From Pseudomonas sp. PD9R (GTDB lineage: Bacteria > Pseudomonadota > Gammaproteobacteria > Pseudomonadales > Pseudomonadaceae): a stretch of DNA of 64,000 nt. Below are positions 51,821 through 61,245 of the stretch, piece after piece. Below the pieces are notes generated by a model, which worked only from the letters and a program-made list of their open reading frames with translations, was not told where the DNA came from and did not search any database. The stretch spans positions 1 to 64,000 of the forward strand of contig NZ_JAHTMR010000019.1 in the NCBI RefSeq assembly GCF_019200975.1, read 5' to 3'. Made by a program: the position numbers and the translations under genes. Positions within the stretch are counted from its first letter, which is position 1. Every line of letters starts with the position of its first letter.

Positions 51821-52810
51821 TCATCCAGAGATGATGCGGTTCTTGCCCTCGCGCTTGGCTTGATACATCGCTGCATCAGCGCGGGCAAACAGGCTTTCCA
51901 CGTTTTCGTCCCCGGCGGTGAGGCTGGTCAGCCCTTGGCTGACGGTGATGCCGAACGTTTGCTCGCCATGGCTGAAGCTCAAGCGCTGAATCTCCCGTTG
52001 CAAACGCTCGGCCACTTGCAGCGCCATGTCCGGTGGGCAGCCAGGGAGCACGGCTGCGAATTCCTCACCGCCGATCCGCCCGAACAGATCGCCGCGACGT
52101 AAAGCCGCGCGACCGCTTTCGGCGATGTGTTGCAGCACGTTGTCGCCCTCCTGGTGGCCATAGGTATCGTTGATCACTTTGAAGTCATCGATGTCCAGCA
52201 TCAGGAACGACAGCGGCGTCCCCAGTTGCCTGGCCGTTTCGAATTCCTCGCGGGCGCCTTCGAAGAAATGTCGGCGGTTGCTGCTCTGGGTCAGGGCGTC
52301 GGTGGTGGCCAGGCGTTGCAACTCGGTTTCCATTTGCTTCTTGTCGGTGATGTCTTCAGCGATGCCGACGATGATCACCGGCTGCCCGGGCTCGGTCTGA
52401 CGATTGATAAAGCATTTGTCGCTGAGCCAGCGTATCTGCCCATCGCCGTCGATGATCCGATACTCGCGGTCTTCTACGGCACCTTTGACCAGCACGTCTG
52501 CCAGGCTGCGCTCGGCATATTCCAGGTCATCAGGGTAAATGCTGTCGCGCCACTCGTTGTAGTCGGACAGCAACAGGTCGGCGGGGCGCCCGAAAATCCG
52601 TTCATAGGCAGGGCTGACGTACAGCACCTGACGGGTTTCCCAGTTGAATGCCCAAAGTACCGCGTTGACGCTCACCAGAAGGGTGCTGAACAGCTGTTCA
52701 CGTTCGCTCAGACGCGCTACTTCGCCTTGGGCGTGCATCAGCGCCAGAAGGGTTTGAGCGGCCTCAGGCCACTGCGAAGGGGATGAGTCTTGCTGGTTTC
52801 TATGGACCAT
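51821..52810 (-). CDS. PAS-GGDEF diguanylate cyclase
   Basis: The 329-residue protein has a PAS sensory domain (about 42-160: WAFNWETRQVLYVSPAYERIFGRP in part, ending IVGIAEDITDKKQ) and an active-looking GGDEF domain with GGEEF at 247-251. An inhibitory RxxD site (R238-D241) is present. It has no TM segment, so it senses a cytoplasmic cue. It should make c-di-GMP, which LapD elsewhere in this window would read. Confidence 0.9.
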   Translation of the reverse strand: MVHRNQQDSSPSQWPEAAQTLLALMHAQGEVARLSEREQLFSTLLVSVNAVLWAFNWETRQVLYVSPAYERIFGRPADLLLSDYNEWRDSIYPDDLEYAERSLADVLVKGAVEDREYRIIDGDGQIRWLSDKCFINRQTEPGQPVIIVGIAEDITDKKQMETELQRLATTDALTQSSNRRHFFEGAREEFETARQLGTPLSFLMLDIDDFKVINDTYGHQEGDNVLQHIAESGRAALRRGDLFGRIGGEEFAAVLPGCPPDMALQVAERLQREIQRLSFSHGEQTFGITVSQGLTSLTAGDENVESLFARADAAMYQAKREGKNRIISG

Positions 52811-52960
52811 TGGCGAAATCTCAAAGGGCGTGCGCCGCTTGAGGTTCGAAAGCGGCCATAACGAAGCCCGCCGGGGTGGCGAAGTGTCTTTGAGAGGAGG
52901 GATTTGGAGCGAAGTTCCCGCTTTTTGTGGCGAGGGTGCTGGCTCCCGCCGGGCGGTATT

Positions 52961-52992
52961 GACGGTGCGCTTTTTAGTTAAAACGCACCGTC
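52961..52992 (-). terminator. Hairpin after desA
   Basis: GACGGTGCG and CGCACCGTC enclose an A/T-rich loop 16 bases beyond the desA stop on the minus strand. No T run follows, so it is a weak intrinsic terminator or a stabilising hairpin. Confidence 0.5.
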
Positions 52993-53007
52993 ACAGGTAA
53001 GGCCCTG

Positions 53008-54192
53008 TCAGGCGGCGGTTGGGCGCAGGGAGTAGGTTTTCAACTGATCGGCGAATTCACGCAGGGATTGAATCCCGCTAGCTTCGGCTTCATGTACCCA
53101 GTCCTTGATGGCGGCCAGCATGTCGTGACCATTTGAGCTGGTCTTGACCCAGATCTGCTGCAAAGCCAGGCGTTTCTCGTAAATTACCTTCAGCGCCTGG
53201 CTATGCTCGAGCATGTTCTGGATGCGCACATGGTGTTTGTCATCCAGCAGGCTGGTTTCCCGCGAGAGCAAACGCTTGGCGCGGTGGAACTGGTGGCGGA
53301 CCGAGTGATCGACTTTTTCCAGCTCTTGCTTGACCAGTGGGCCAATCACCAATTTGCGGTACTGGGCCATGATCTGGAAGCGGTTGTTGAGGATCGCCAT
53401 GGCGGTGTCCATGTCCAGGTTGCCCTTGCCTTCGACGCGATGGGCAATCGGTGCAACACGCTGAACCTTGGCCAGGCGCAGGAAGCTGAACACTTGAATC
53501 CAGGCCCAGCCCAGATCAAATTCCCACTTCTTCACCGACAGTTTTGCCGAGTTAGGGTAGGTGTGATGGTTGTTATGCAGTTCTTCACCGCCGATCAGGA
53601 TGCCCCAAGGCACCAGATTGGTCGCCGCGTCGCGGCATTCGAAGTTGCGGTAGCCGATGGCATGGCCCAGGCCATTGACCACGCCGGCAGCCCACACCGG
53701 GATCCACATCATCTGGATGGCCCAGATGGTGATGCCGATGGTGCCGAACAGCAGCAAGTCGATGACCCCCATGATTGCCACACCCAGCAGCGGGTAACGG
53801 CTGTAGAGGTTGCGTTCGATCCAGTCTTCGGGGCAGTTTTTGCCGTAGATGCGCAAGGTCTCGGGGTTTTCCGCTTCGGCGCGGTACAGCTCGGCGCCTT
53901 TGCGCAGGACGGTGGACAAGCCCTTGATGACCGGGCTGTGCGGGTCATCGACGGTTTCGCATTTGGCGTGATGCTTGCGGTGGATAGCGGTCCACTCGCG
54001 GGTGTTCTGCGCCGTGGTCAGCCACAGCCAGAAACGGAAAAAGTGTTTCAGGCCAGCATTCAACTCAAGCGAGCGATGGGCTGAGTAACGATGCAGATAG
54101 ACCGTGACGCCGACGATCGTCACGTGGGTCATCAGCAGGGTGACTGCCACCAGTGACCAGGGCGACAAGCCGAGAAAACCTTCGTACCACAT
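53008..54192 (-). CDS. desA: Acyl-lipid delta-9 fatty acid desaturase DesA
   Basis: This 394-residue integral-membrane diiron desaturase has three histidine boxes: H34RYSAH39, H71RKHH75 and HNNHH near 204. TM pairs lie before box 1 and around 140-175. DesA of Pseudomonas puts a double bond into phospholipid acyl chains in the presence of oxygen. Its C-terminal 120 residues are helical and cytoplasmic. It is divergent from the GGDEF/EAL gene, as in P. aeruginosa. Confidence 0.92.
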   Translation of the reverse strand: MWYEGFLGLSPWSLVAVTLLMTHVTIVGVTVYLHRYSAHRSLELNAGLKHFFRFWLWLTTAQNTREWTAIHRKHHAKCETVDDPHSPVIKGLSTVLRKGAELYRAEAENPETLRIYGKNCPEDWIERNLYSRYPLLGVAIMGVIDLLLFGTIGITIWAIQMMWIPVWAAGVVNGLGHAIGYRNFECRDAATNLVPWGILIGGEELHNNHHTYPNSAKLSVKKWEFDLGWAWIQVFSFLRLAKVQRVAPIAHRVEGKGNLDMDTAMAILNNRFQIMAQYRKLVIGPLVKQELEKVDHSVRHQFHRAKRLLSRETSLLDDKHHVRIQNMLEHSQALKVIYEKRLALQQIWVKTSSNGHDMLAAIKDWVHEAEASGIQSLREFADQLKTYSLRPTAA

Positions 54193-54327
54193 AGGCTATA
54201 GGGCCCTCGATAAAGAAAAAAACAGCCGTTGCATTATCACTAAGCGCACAGAGAAAACCAGTCGCCCTTTCAGATAAGAGTGGCTGGATGTGTCATTAAC
54301 CTATAATCCCAATATTTTTATAGGGAC

Positions 54328-56259
54328 ATGGACCGCCTTATGTCTGCCAGCTATCGCGACGCCTTGCGCGCAGCGCTGCTTTATCTGTTGCTTTCTGTAC
54401 TTTGGCTGCAGATGAGTGGCTATTTATTGAACAGTATCTTCGATAGCTCGGCTGAGCTATTGCGATGGCAACTGATCAACGGTTATGTCTGGGTGATGTT
54501 GAGTGCCGGGTTGATCTTTGTTGCCCGCACGCGATTACTCCGCTGCCTCGGAATTGGCGCAAAACTGCGCGAGCGCAGTGAAGATCGTGAGCGCCTGCGC
54601 CAGGCTGCCGCCGTGTTCGATTGCACCCGTGAAGGCGTGCTGGTCACCAATCGCGAAGGCTTGATCGTTCATGTGAACCGGGCGTTCATGCAGATCACCG
54701 GCTATCAAAGTGAAGAGGTGCTGGGTCAGCGGCCCAGTCTGTTCAAGTCCGGCCGTCATCTTCCAGATTTTTATCAGGCGATGTTCGCCACGCTCGACAG
54801 TAGCGGCGAGTGGAGTGGCGAAATCTGGAACCGTCGCAAAAGCGGCGAAATCTATCCACAGTGGCAGACCATTCGCATCATTCGCGACGACCACGGGCAG
54901 CTTAGCCATTACGTGGCGGTGTTTTCCGATATCAGCGCAATTAAAAACACCGAGCACGAATTGATGCGCCTGGCGCACCACGATCCGCTGACCGACTTGC
55001 CCAATCGCTTGCTGTTCACCGATCGCGCCGAGCAGGCCCTGGCTTCGGCGCAGATCCACAAGCGTGGCTGCGCGCTGCTGCTGATCGATCTTGATCACTT
55101 CAAGATAATCAACGACAGCCTCGGGCACACCATCGGAGACCAACTGCTCAAAGCTGTATCTGAGCGCTTGAAAGCCATGTTCGGTCCGGGCATCACGCTG
55201 GCGCGCCTGGGTGGCGATGAGTTTGCGGTGCTGGCTGAAAGCTGCCCGCAGTTGGTGCAGGCGGCAGCGCTGGCCCAGAGGATTATCGATGGCCTCAAAG
55301 AGCCGTTTTTTATCGACGGTCATCAGCTGCTTATCAATGCCAGCATTGGTATCAGCCTCTTTCCCAGCGATGCCCTGAGCACGGAACAGTTGTTGCGCAA
55401 TGCTGACTCTGCGCTGTTCAAGGCCAAGAGCACCGGCCGCAATGATTACGCGCTCTACACCGAAGAGTTGACAGCCCATGCTCAACAACGGGTCGAGATT
55501 GCATTCGAATTGCGTCGTGCGCTGGATCAGCAGCAGTTCCGGGTTTATTACCAACCGGTTCACGACCTGCAAACCAGCCGCTTGATCGGTGTCGAGGCGC
55601 TGGTGCGCTGGGAGCATCCGAAGCGCGGTTTGGTGTCGCCGGCAGAGTTCATTCCTGTGGCCGAGCGGACCGGGCTGATCGCAGAAATCGACGCCTGGGT
55701 AATGCAGCAGGCGTGTCAGCAGATGTGCCAATGGCAGCAGGCTGGCGTGGTGTTGTCGTTTGTCGCGGTGAATGTGTCATCGCGTTTGTTTGCTCGCCGC
55801 GAGTTGTATCAGCAGGTGGCACAGGTGCTGCGTGAAACTGGGCTGGAGCCGGTTTATCTGGAGCTGGAAGTCACCGAAAGCGCGGTGATGGAAGACCCGG
55901 AAGTCGCGCTGGAGCAAATGCACCGGCTGCGTGAATTGGGTGTGCGGCTGGCCATTGACGATTTCGGCACCGGTTACTCGTCGCTACTGAGGCTCAAGCG
56001 GCTGCCGGTGCAGAAGCTCAAGATTGATCAGGGTTTTGTCGCCGGACTGCCATGGGACGAGGATGACGCGGCCATCGTTCGGGTAATCATCGCCCTGGCG
56101 CAGAGCATGGGGATGCAGGTGCAGGCTGAAGGCATCGAAACGGTGGAGCAGGCAGCTTTTTTGCTCGAACACGGCAGCCATCAAGGGCAGGGGTACTGGT
56201 TCGGGCGGCCGGTGCCGGCGTTGCAGCTGGATTGGGTGCATGCTCCGATCATTCGCTAA
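54328..56259 (+). CDS. Membrane PAS-GGDEF-EAL protein
   Basis: The 643-residue protein has two TM segments (about 10-30 and 52-70), a PAS domain (VFDCTREGVLVTNREG, 98-113), a GGDEF domain with intact GGDEF at 295, and an EAL domain with EAL at 423 plus IDDFGTGYSSLLRLKRLP. Both catalytic motifs look intact, so either activity is possible, and many such proteins act as phosphodiesterases. The start may be ATG 54328 or ATG 54340. Confidence 0.9.
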   Translation: MDRLMSASYRDALRAALLYLLLSVLWLQMSGYLLNSIFDSSAELLRWQLINGYVWVMLSAGLIFVARTRLLRCLGIGAKLRERSEDRERLRQAAAVFDCTREGVLVTNREGLIVHVNRAFMQITGYQSEEVLGQRPSLFKSGRHLPDFYQAMFATLDSSGEWSGEIWNRRKSGEIYPQWQTIRIIRDDHGQLSHYVAVFSDISAIKNTEHELMRLAHHDPLTDLPNRLLFTDRAEQALASAQIHKRGCALLLIDLDHFKIINDSLGHTIGDQLLKAVSERLKAMFGPGITLARLGGDEFAVLAESCPQLVQAAALAQRIIDGLKEPFFIDGHQLLINASIGISLFPSDALSTEQLLRNADSALFKAKSTGRNDYALYTEELTAHAQQRVEIAFELRRALDQQQFRVYYQPVHDLQTSRLIGVEALVRWEHPKRGLVSPAEFIPVAERTGLIAEIDAWVMQQACQQMCQWQQAGVVLSFVAVNVSSRLFARRELYQQVAQVLRETGLEPVYLELEVTESAVMEDPEVALEQMHRLRELGVRLAIDDFGTGYSSLLRLKRLPVQKLKIDQGFVAGLPWDEDDAAIVRVIIALAQSMGMQVQAEGIETVEQAAFLLEHGSHQGQGYWFGRPVPALQLDWVHAPIIR

Positions 56260-56267
56260 AAGCTGAA

Positions 56268-56341
56268 AGACCGCAGCCTTCGGCAGCTCCTTGACGACGC
56301 GATCACCTGTAGGAGCTGCCGAAGGCTGCGATCTTTTGATC
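56268..56341. repeat. REP pair, GATCGCAGCC family
   Basis: CCGCAGCCTTCGGCAGCTCC and GGAGCTGCCGAAGGCTGCGATC face each other directly after the GGDEF/EAL gene. Confidence 0.85.
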
Positions 56342-56405
56342 TTAAAACCCCCAACCACGCCGCAAACCCTTACTCCATCAAATAATGTCTTCTGGTTATA
56401 TAAAC

Positions 56406-56430
56406 ATTCTTAAATAGTCTTTTTAAGAAT
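56406..56430 (+). promoter_or_regulatory. Strong inverted repeat upstream of oscA-sbp
   Basis: ATTCTTAAA (56406-56414) and TTTAAGAAT (56422-56430) are perfect 9-bp arms with a 7-base spacer, 83 bases before oscA. Sulfate-uptake genes in Pseudomonas are activated by CysB under sulfur limitation, and this is the natural binding-site candidate. The binding itself is inferred. Confidence 0.5.
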
Positions 56431-56512
56431 ATCCGCGCCTCTCTACTATTGGTCTCACGCCGCAAGCAGTGCCGCCACTGCCAGGCAACCTCTCAGTCGA
56501 AGGAGCAGCACC

Positions 56513-56695
56513 ATGAGCGCATCCCTACGTAGCGTTGACGGCCAGGACGAAGCAACCATCCTGCGTGAGATCCAGAGCGCGTTGCGCGATCTGCGGTTCG
56601 GTGCCGTGGAAATCACCGTCCACAACGCCCAGGTGGTTCAGATCGAGCGCAAAGAAAAATTCCGCTTGCAGCAGCCGGGTAACAAGCCGGGCTGA
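56513..56695 (+). CDS. oscA: Small protein OscA (DUF2292)
   Basis: This 60-residue protein with the DUF2292 core AVEITVHNAQVVQIERKEKFR has a helix before it (TILREIQSALRDL). OscA is linked to organosulfur use and is found directly before sbp in Pseudomonas. GAAGGAG lies seven bases before the ATG. A REP pair separates it from sbp, and readthrough is likely. Confidence 0.9.
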   Translation: MSASLRSVDGQDEATILREIQSALRDLRFGAVEITVHNAQVVQIERKEKFRLQQPGNKPG

Positions 56696-56703
56696 AGCCG
56701 AGG

Positions 56704-56782
56704 ATCAAAAGATCGCAGCCTGCGGCAGCTCACAGGGGAAAGCGTTTCAAATGCAGCAGATGCCGAAGGCTGCGATCTTTAA
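56704..56782. repeat. REP pair within the sulfate operon
   Basis: CAAAAGATCGCAGCCTGCGGC and GCCGAAGGCTGCGATCTTT lie between oscA and sbp. The position could set different transcript levels for the two genes. Confidence 0.8.
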
Positions 56783-56847
56783 GCAGGCAACCCGATTCCA
56801 GATCATAAAAAAAAGCCATCACACCAAGAATTCCAGGAGCTTTCACC

Positions 56848-57861
56848 ATGTCGTCGATTCGTCATTTCGCTTTGGCCGCCCTGGCCAGTGCCCTTTTTGC
56901 TGGTTCTGCGGTTGCCAAGGATTACGAGTTACTCAACGTGTCGTACGACCCGACTCGTGAGCTGTACCAAGATTACAACGCCGAATTCGTCAAGTTCTGG
57001 CAGAAGGACCACGCCGGCGACACCGTGAAAATCCAGCAATCCCATGGCGGTTCGGGCAAGCAAGGCCGGGCGGTGATCGATGGCCTGCGCGCCGACGTCG
57101 TGACCCTGGCCCTGGCCGGTGACATCGACGAAATCGCCAAGCTGGGCAAAACCCTGCCAGCCGATTGGCAGACGCGTCTGCCGGAAGCGAGCACGCCTTA
57201 CACCTCGACCATCGTGTTCCTGGTGCGCAAGGGCAACCCTAAAGGCATCAAGGATTGGGGCGACTTGGTCAAGAACGACGTATCGGTGATCACGCCAAAC
57301 CCGAAAACCTCCGGCGGTGCACGCTGGAACTTCCTCGCCGCCTGGGCCTACGGCCTGAAAGCCAATGGTGGCAACGAAGCCAAGGCCAAAGAATACGTAC
57401 AAACGCTGTTCAAGCACGTGCCAGTGCTGGATACCGGCGCTCGCGGTTCGACCATTACCTTCGTTAACAACGGTCAGGGTGATGTGTTGCTGGCCTGGGA
57501 AAACGAAGCTTTCCTGGCTCTGAAAGAAGATGGCGGCGCTGACAAGTTCGATATCGTCGTGCCTTCGCTGTCGATCCTCGCCGAACCGCCGGTGGCCGTA
57601 GTCGACAAGAACGCCGAGAAAAAGGGCAACGAGCAGATCGCCGAAGCCTACCTCAAGCACTTGTACAGCCCGGCCGGCCAGGAAATCGCGGCGAAAAACT
57701 TCTATCGTCCACGTGATAAGGACGTGGCCGCCAAGTACGCCAATCAGTTCCCGAAACTGGAGCTGGTGAGCATCGACAAGGACTTCGGTGGGTGGAAAAC
57801 CGCACAGCCGAAATTCTTCAATGATGGTGGCGTGTTCGACCAGATCTACCAGGCGCAGTAA
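56848..57861 (+). CDS. sbp: Periplasmic sulfate-binding protein Sbp
   Basis: This 337-residue protein has a signal peptide (IRHFALAALASALFAGSAVA, cleaved after 23) and then the Sbp/CysP sequence LLNVSYDPTRELYQDYN, with SHGGSGKQGRAVIDGLRADVVTLALAGDID (in part) and NPKTSGGARWNFLAAW. It captures sulfate in the periplasm for the CysTWA importer encoded next. GGAGC lies ahead of the ATG. Confidence 0.95.
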   Translation: MSSIRHFALAALASALFAGSAVAKDYELLNVSYDPTRELYQDYNAEFVKFWQKDHAGDTVKIQQSHGGSGKQGRAVIDGLRADVVTLALAGDIDEIAKLGKTLPADWQTRLPEASTPYTSTIVFLVRKGNPKGIKDWGDLVKNDVSVITPNPKTSGGARWNFLAAWAYGLKANGGNEAKAKEYVQTLFKHVPVLDTGARGSTITFVNNGQGDVLLAWENEAFLALKEDGGADKFDIVVPSLSILAEPPVAVVDKNAEKKGNEQIAEAYLKHLYSPAGQEIAAKNFYRPRDKDVAAKYANQFPKLELVSIDKDFGGWKTAQPKFFNDGGVFDQIYQAQ

Positions 57862-57880
57862 TCTTAAATAGCCATCAACG

Positions 57881-57904
57881 AGCCCCGGATTTACGTTCGG
57901 GGCT
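57881..57904 (+). other. Stem-loop between sbp and cysT
   Basis: AGCCCCG (57881-57887) pairs with CGGGGCT (57898-57904). There is no T tract, so it probably protects the sbp end of the transcript and allows more binding protein than permease. Confidence 0.5.
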
Positions 57905-57930
57905 TCGTGCGTTCTCAACCAAGGACTTTT

Positions 57931-58749
57931 ATGTCGCGTCGTATCTCCCCCGTCATACCCGGCTTCGGGCTGACGCTGGGCTACACCTTGGTGTACCTCA
58001 GCCTGATTGTGCTCATACCACTGGCGGCGATGTTCGTGCACGCCTCTCAACTCACCTGGGATCAGTTCTGGGCAATCATCTCGGCACCACGGGTGCTGGC
58101 GGCGTTGAAGTTGAGCTTCGGCACCGCGCTGTATGCCGCAGTCATCAATGGCATCATCGGCACGCTGCTCGCCTGGGTGCTGGTGCGCTATACCTTCCCG
58201 GGACGGAAAATCATCGATGCAATGATCGACTTGCCGTTCGCATTGCCCACCGCCGTGGCGGGTATCGCGCTCACCGCGTTGTACACCCCCACCGGTTTGG
58301 TCGGTCAGTTTGCAGCGGACATGGGTTTCAAGATCGCCTATACCCCTCTGGGCATCACGCTTGCCCTGACTTTTGTGACCCTTCCATTCGTAGTACGTAC
58401 CGTACAGCCGGTATTGGCTGATATTCCTCGTGAAGTCGAAGAAGCAGCGGCGTGCCTGGGTGCCAAACCATTGCAGGTTTTCCGCCATATTCTGGTGCCG
58501 GCGCTACTTCCTGCGTGGCTGACCGGTTTCGCTTTGGCCTTTGCCCGTGGGGTCGGCGAGTACGGTTCGGTGATTTTCATCGCCGGCAACATGCCAATGA
58601 AAACCGAGATTCTTCCGCTGCTGATCATGGTCAAACTCGACCAGTACGATTACACCGGCGCTACCTCCATTGGTGTACTGATGCTGGTGGTTTCCTTCGT
58701 CCTGTTGCTGCTGATCAACTTGTTGCAGCGGCGCATCGAAACCCCATAA
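57931..58749 (+). CDS. cysT: Sulfate ABC permease CysT (CysU)
   Basis: The 272-residue inner-membrane protein has about six TM segments (PGFGLTLGYTLVYLSLIVLIP and on). EAA loop: EVEEAAACLGAKPLQVFRHILVP. ATG 57931 is set by AAGGA; the upstream in-frame start at 57907 has none. It pairs with CysW to form the channel of the sulfate/thiosulfate importer. Confidence 0.93.
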   Translation: MSRRISPVIPGFGLTLGYTLVYLSLIVLIPLAAMFVHASQLTWDQFWAIISAPRVLAALKLSFGTALYAAVINGIIGTLLAWVLVRYTFPGRKIIDAMIDLPFALPTAVAGIALTALYTPTGLVGQFAADMGFKIAYTPLGITLALTFVTLPFVVRTVQPVLADIPREVEEAAACLGAKPLQVFRHILVPALLPAWLTGFALAFARGVGEYGSVIFIAGNMPMKTEILPLLIMVKLDQYDYTGATSIGVLMLVVSFVLLLLINLLQRRIETP

Positions 58750-58762
58750 GGAGGCGCGAATC

Positions 58763-59635
58763 ATGTCCCAATCGTCTATTGCAGCGGCCTCCTCGGCCAA
58801 TGCCGCGCGCCGTGGCAGTGCTACGTCGCGACGGATCCTGATCGGCCTGTGTTGGCTGGTCTTCACACTGTTTTTGGTCTTGCCGCTGTTTATCGTCGTG
58901 TCCCAAGGCTTGAAAAACGGCTTGGGTGCGTTCTTCACCGCGATCTTTGAACCGGACGCTTTATCCGCCCTGAAACTCACGGTAATCGCCGTGCTGATTT
59001 CGGTGCCGCTGAACCTGGTGTTCGGCGTCAGCGCCGCGTGGTGCGTGAGTAAATACTCGTTCCGCGGCAAGAGCATGCTGGTCACGCTGATCGACTTGCC
59101 GTTCTCGGTATCGCCGGTAATCGCTGGTCTGGTGTATGTGCTGATGTTCGGCGCCCAGGGCATTTTTGGCCCGTGGTTGCAGGACCATGACATCCAGATC
59201 GTCTTCGCCTTGCCGGGCATCGTGTTGGCGACGATTTTCGTCACGGTGCCGTTCGTGGCGCGCGAGTTGATCCCGCTGATGCAAGAGCAAGGCACCCAGG
59301 AAGAAGAGGCCGCGCGTCTGCTCGGGGCCAATGGCTGGCAAATGTTCTGGCACGTCACCGTACCCAATATCAAATGGGGCCTGATCTACGGCGTGGTGTT
59401 GTGTACCGCGCGGGCCATGGGTGAGTTCGGTGCGGTGTCGGTGGTATCCGGGCACATTCGCGGGGTGACCAACACCCTGCCGCTGCACGTCGAGATCCTC
59501 TACAACGAATACAACCACGTGGCCGCGTTCGCCGTGGCGAGCCTGTTGCTGATCCTGGCGCTCTTCATCCTGCTGCTCAAGCAGTGGAGCGAAAACCGTA
59601 TTAACCGCCTGCGCGCCAGCGCCGCGGAGGAATAA
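58763..59635 (+). CDS. cysW: Sulfate ABC permease CysW
   Basis: This 290-residue permease has six TM segments and an EAA loop EEEAARLLGANGWQMFWHVTVP. Typical CysW sequence MGEFGAVSVVSGHIRG follows. It starts 14 bases after cysT, behind AAGGAGG. The N-terminal 30 residues are Ala/Ser/Arg-rich and cytoplasmic. Confidence 0.94.
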   Translation: MSQSSIAAASSANAARRGSATSRRILIGLCWLVFTLFLVLPLFIVVSQGLKNGLGAFFTAIFEPDALSALKLTVIAVLISVPLNLVFGVSAAWCVSKYSFRGKSMLVTLIDLPFSVSPVIAGLVYVLMFGAQGIFGPWLQDHDIQIVFALPGIVLATIFVTVPFVARELIPLMQEQGTQEEEAARLLGANGWQMFWHVTVPNIKWGLIYGVVLCTARAMGEFGAVSVVSGHIRGVTNTLPLHVEILYNEYNHVAAFAVASLLLILALFILLLKQWSENRINRLRASAAEE

Positions 59636-59638
59636 TTC

Positions 59639-60628
59639 ATGTCGATCGAAGTGCGTAACGTCAGCAAGAATTTCAATGCGTTCAAGGCGCTGAACAACAT
59701 CAGCCTGGATATTCAAAGCGGCGAGCTGGTGGCCTTGCTCGGCCCGTCCGGCTGTGGCAAAACCACGCTGCTGCGGATCATTGCCGGCCTGGAGACCCCG
59801 GACCAGGGCAACATCGTGTTCCATGGTGAAGACGTGTCCGGCCATGACGTGCGTGATCGCAACGTCGGTTTCGTGTTCCAGCACTACGCCTTGTTCCGTC
59901 ACATGACGGTGTTCGACAACGTCGCGTTCGGCCTGCGCATGAAGCCGAAAAACCAGCGCCCGAGCGAAAGCCAGATCGCGGTGAAAGTCCACGAACTGCT
60001 GAACATGGTGCAACTGGATTGGCTGTCGGATCGCTACCCGGAGCAACTCTCCGGTGGTCAGCGTCAGCGTATTGCCCTGGCCCGTGCATTGGCGGTGGAG
60101 CCAAAAGTCTTGCTGCTCGACGAGCCGTTCGGTGCCCTCGACGCCAAGGTCCGCAAGGAGTTGCGTCGCTGGTTGGCACGCCTGCACGAAGACATCAACC
60201 TGACGTCGGTATTCGTGACCCACGACCAGGAAGAAGCAATGGAAGTGGCCGACCGCATCGTGGTGATGAACAAGGGCGTGATCGAGCAGATCGGCTCACC
60301 GGGCGATGTCTACGAAAACCCGGCCAGCGATTTCGTGTATCACTTCCTCGGCGATTCGAACCGTCTGCATCTGGGCGAGGACAAACATGTGCTGTTCCGT
60401 CCGCACGAAGTGTCGCTGTCGCGGCATGAACTGGAGGACCACCATGCGGCCGAAGTGCGGGACATCCGTCCGCTGGGCGCGACGACCCGGGTGACGTTGA
60501 AGGTCGAAGGGCAGACTGATTTGATCGAAGCCGAAGTGGTGAAGGACCACGACAGCCTGATCGGCTTGGCGAAGGGCGAGACGTTGTTCTTCAAGCCCAA
60601 GGTCTGGCAGAAACTCGCCAACATCTAA
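59639..60628 (+). CDS. cysA: Sulfate ABC ATPase CysA
   Basis: This 329-residue ATPase has Walker A GPSGCGKTT at 35-43, signature LSGGQRQRIALARAL near 137, Walker B LLLDEPFGALD near 159 and VTHDQEEAMEVADRI. The C-terminal regulatory domain (VLFRPHEVSLSRHELED and on) is present. It starts three bases after cysW. It powers uptake by Sbp-CysTW and ends the operon. Confidence 0.95.
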   Translation: MSIEVRNVSKNFNAFKALNNISLDIQSGELVALLGPSGCGKTTLLRIIAGLETPDQGNIVFHGEDVSGHDVRDRNVGFVFQHYALFRHMTVFDNVAFGLRMKPKNQRPSESQIAVKVHELLNMVQLDWLSDRYPEQLSGGQRQRIALARALAVEPKVLLLDEPFGALDAKVRKELRRWLARLHEDINLTSVFVTHDQEEAMEVADRIVVMNKGVIEQIGSPGDVYENPASDFVYHFLGDSNRLHLGEDKHVLFRPHEVSLSRHELEDHHAAEVRDIRPLGATTRVTLKVEGQTDLIEAEVVKDHDSLIGLAKGETLFFKPKVWQKLANI

Positions 60629-60636
60629 AGCAAAAG

Positions 60637-60718
60637 CTTCGCGGGCAAGCCTCGCTCCTACAAGGGATTTGTGAATGACACAGATCCCTTGTAGGAGCGA
60701 GGCTTGCCCGCGAAGGCG
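60637..60718. repeat. REP pair, GCAAGCCTCGCTCC family
   Basis: CTTCGCGGGCAAGCCTCGCTCCTAC and its inverted copy sit between cysA and the convergent Mpo1-like gene, where they may help terminate both. Confidence 0.88.
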
Positions 60719-60720
60719 AT

Positions 60721-61245
60721 CTACGCTGCTGCGCGATTCGGATTGACCCGCACCCCCCCCGCCCGCGCCTCGATCTGCTCTTTCAGTTCATGCCGCATGC
60801 CGACCAAAAACGCCAGCTCAGCCACCACAAACAACGGCCCGACAATCAAGCCTGTCACGTCATCGACGAACGCCGGCTTGCGCCCTTCGTAGTGATGCCC
60901 GACAAACTGAATCGCCCAGCCCACCACAAACATCGCCACGCCGCTGCTCAACCACACCAGCGTGCTTTGCTGCGCCAGCACATGCCCTGCCCACACACAT
61001 AACCCGAGCAATACCGTCATCAACACACCCAGGCGCAATTCCAGACGCAGGTAAAACCATGCCGAAGCGAGTGAAGCGATTACCGCCGGTGAAATCCAGG
61101 CTCCACCCAGCGACCATTCTGGCCGCGACAGCAATACGGCCACCGCCACCACAATCAGCGGAATCCCGATGAAATGCGTAGCGATGTTGCGCGGGTCACG
61201 GTGATACGCGGCGTATTGACTGAGATGGTCAACGAGGCTTTTCAT
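60721..61245 (-). CDS. Mpo1-like (DUF962) membrane protein
   Basis: This 174-residue protein has four TM segments and the family's histidine motifs: YHRDPRNIATHFIGIPL at 14-30 and FVGHHYEGRKPAF near 114-126. Yeast Mpo1 is an iron-dependent dioxygenase in alpha-oxidation of 2-hydroxy fatty acids; bacterial members are uncharacterised. The start at 61245 is fixed by AGGAGG, and a longer open frame upstream on the minus strand is only a shadow of the divergent regulator gene. Confidence 0.85.
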   Translation of the reverse strand: MKSLVDHLSQYAAYHRDPRNIATHFIGIPLIVVAVAVLLSRPEWSLGGAWISPAVIASLASAWFYLRLELRLGVLMTVLLGLCVWAGHVLAQQSTLVWLSSGVAMFVVGWAIQFVGHHYEGRKPAFVDDVTGLIVGPLFVVAELAFLVGMRHELKEQIEARAGGVRVNPNRAAA

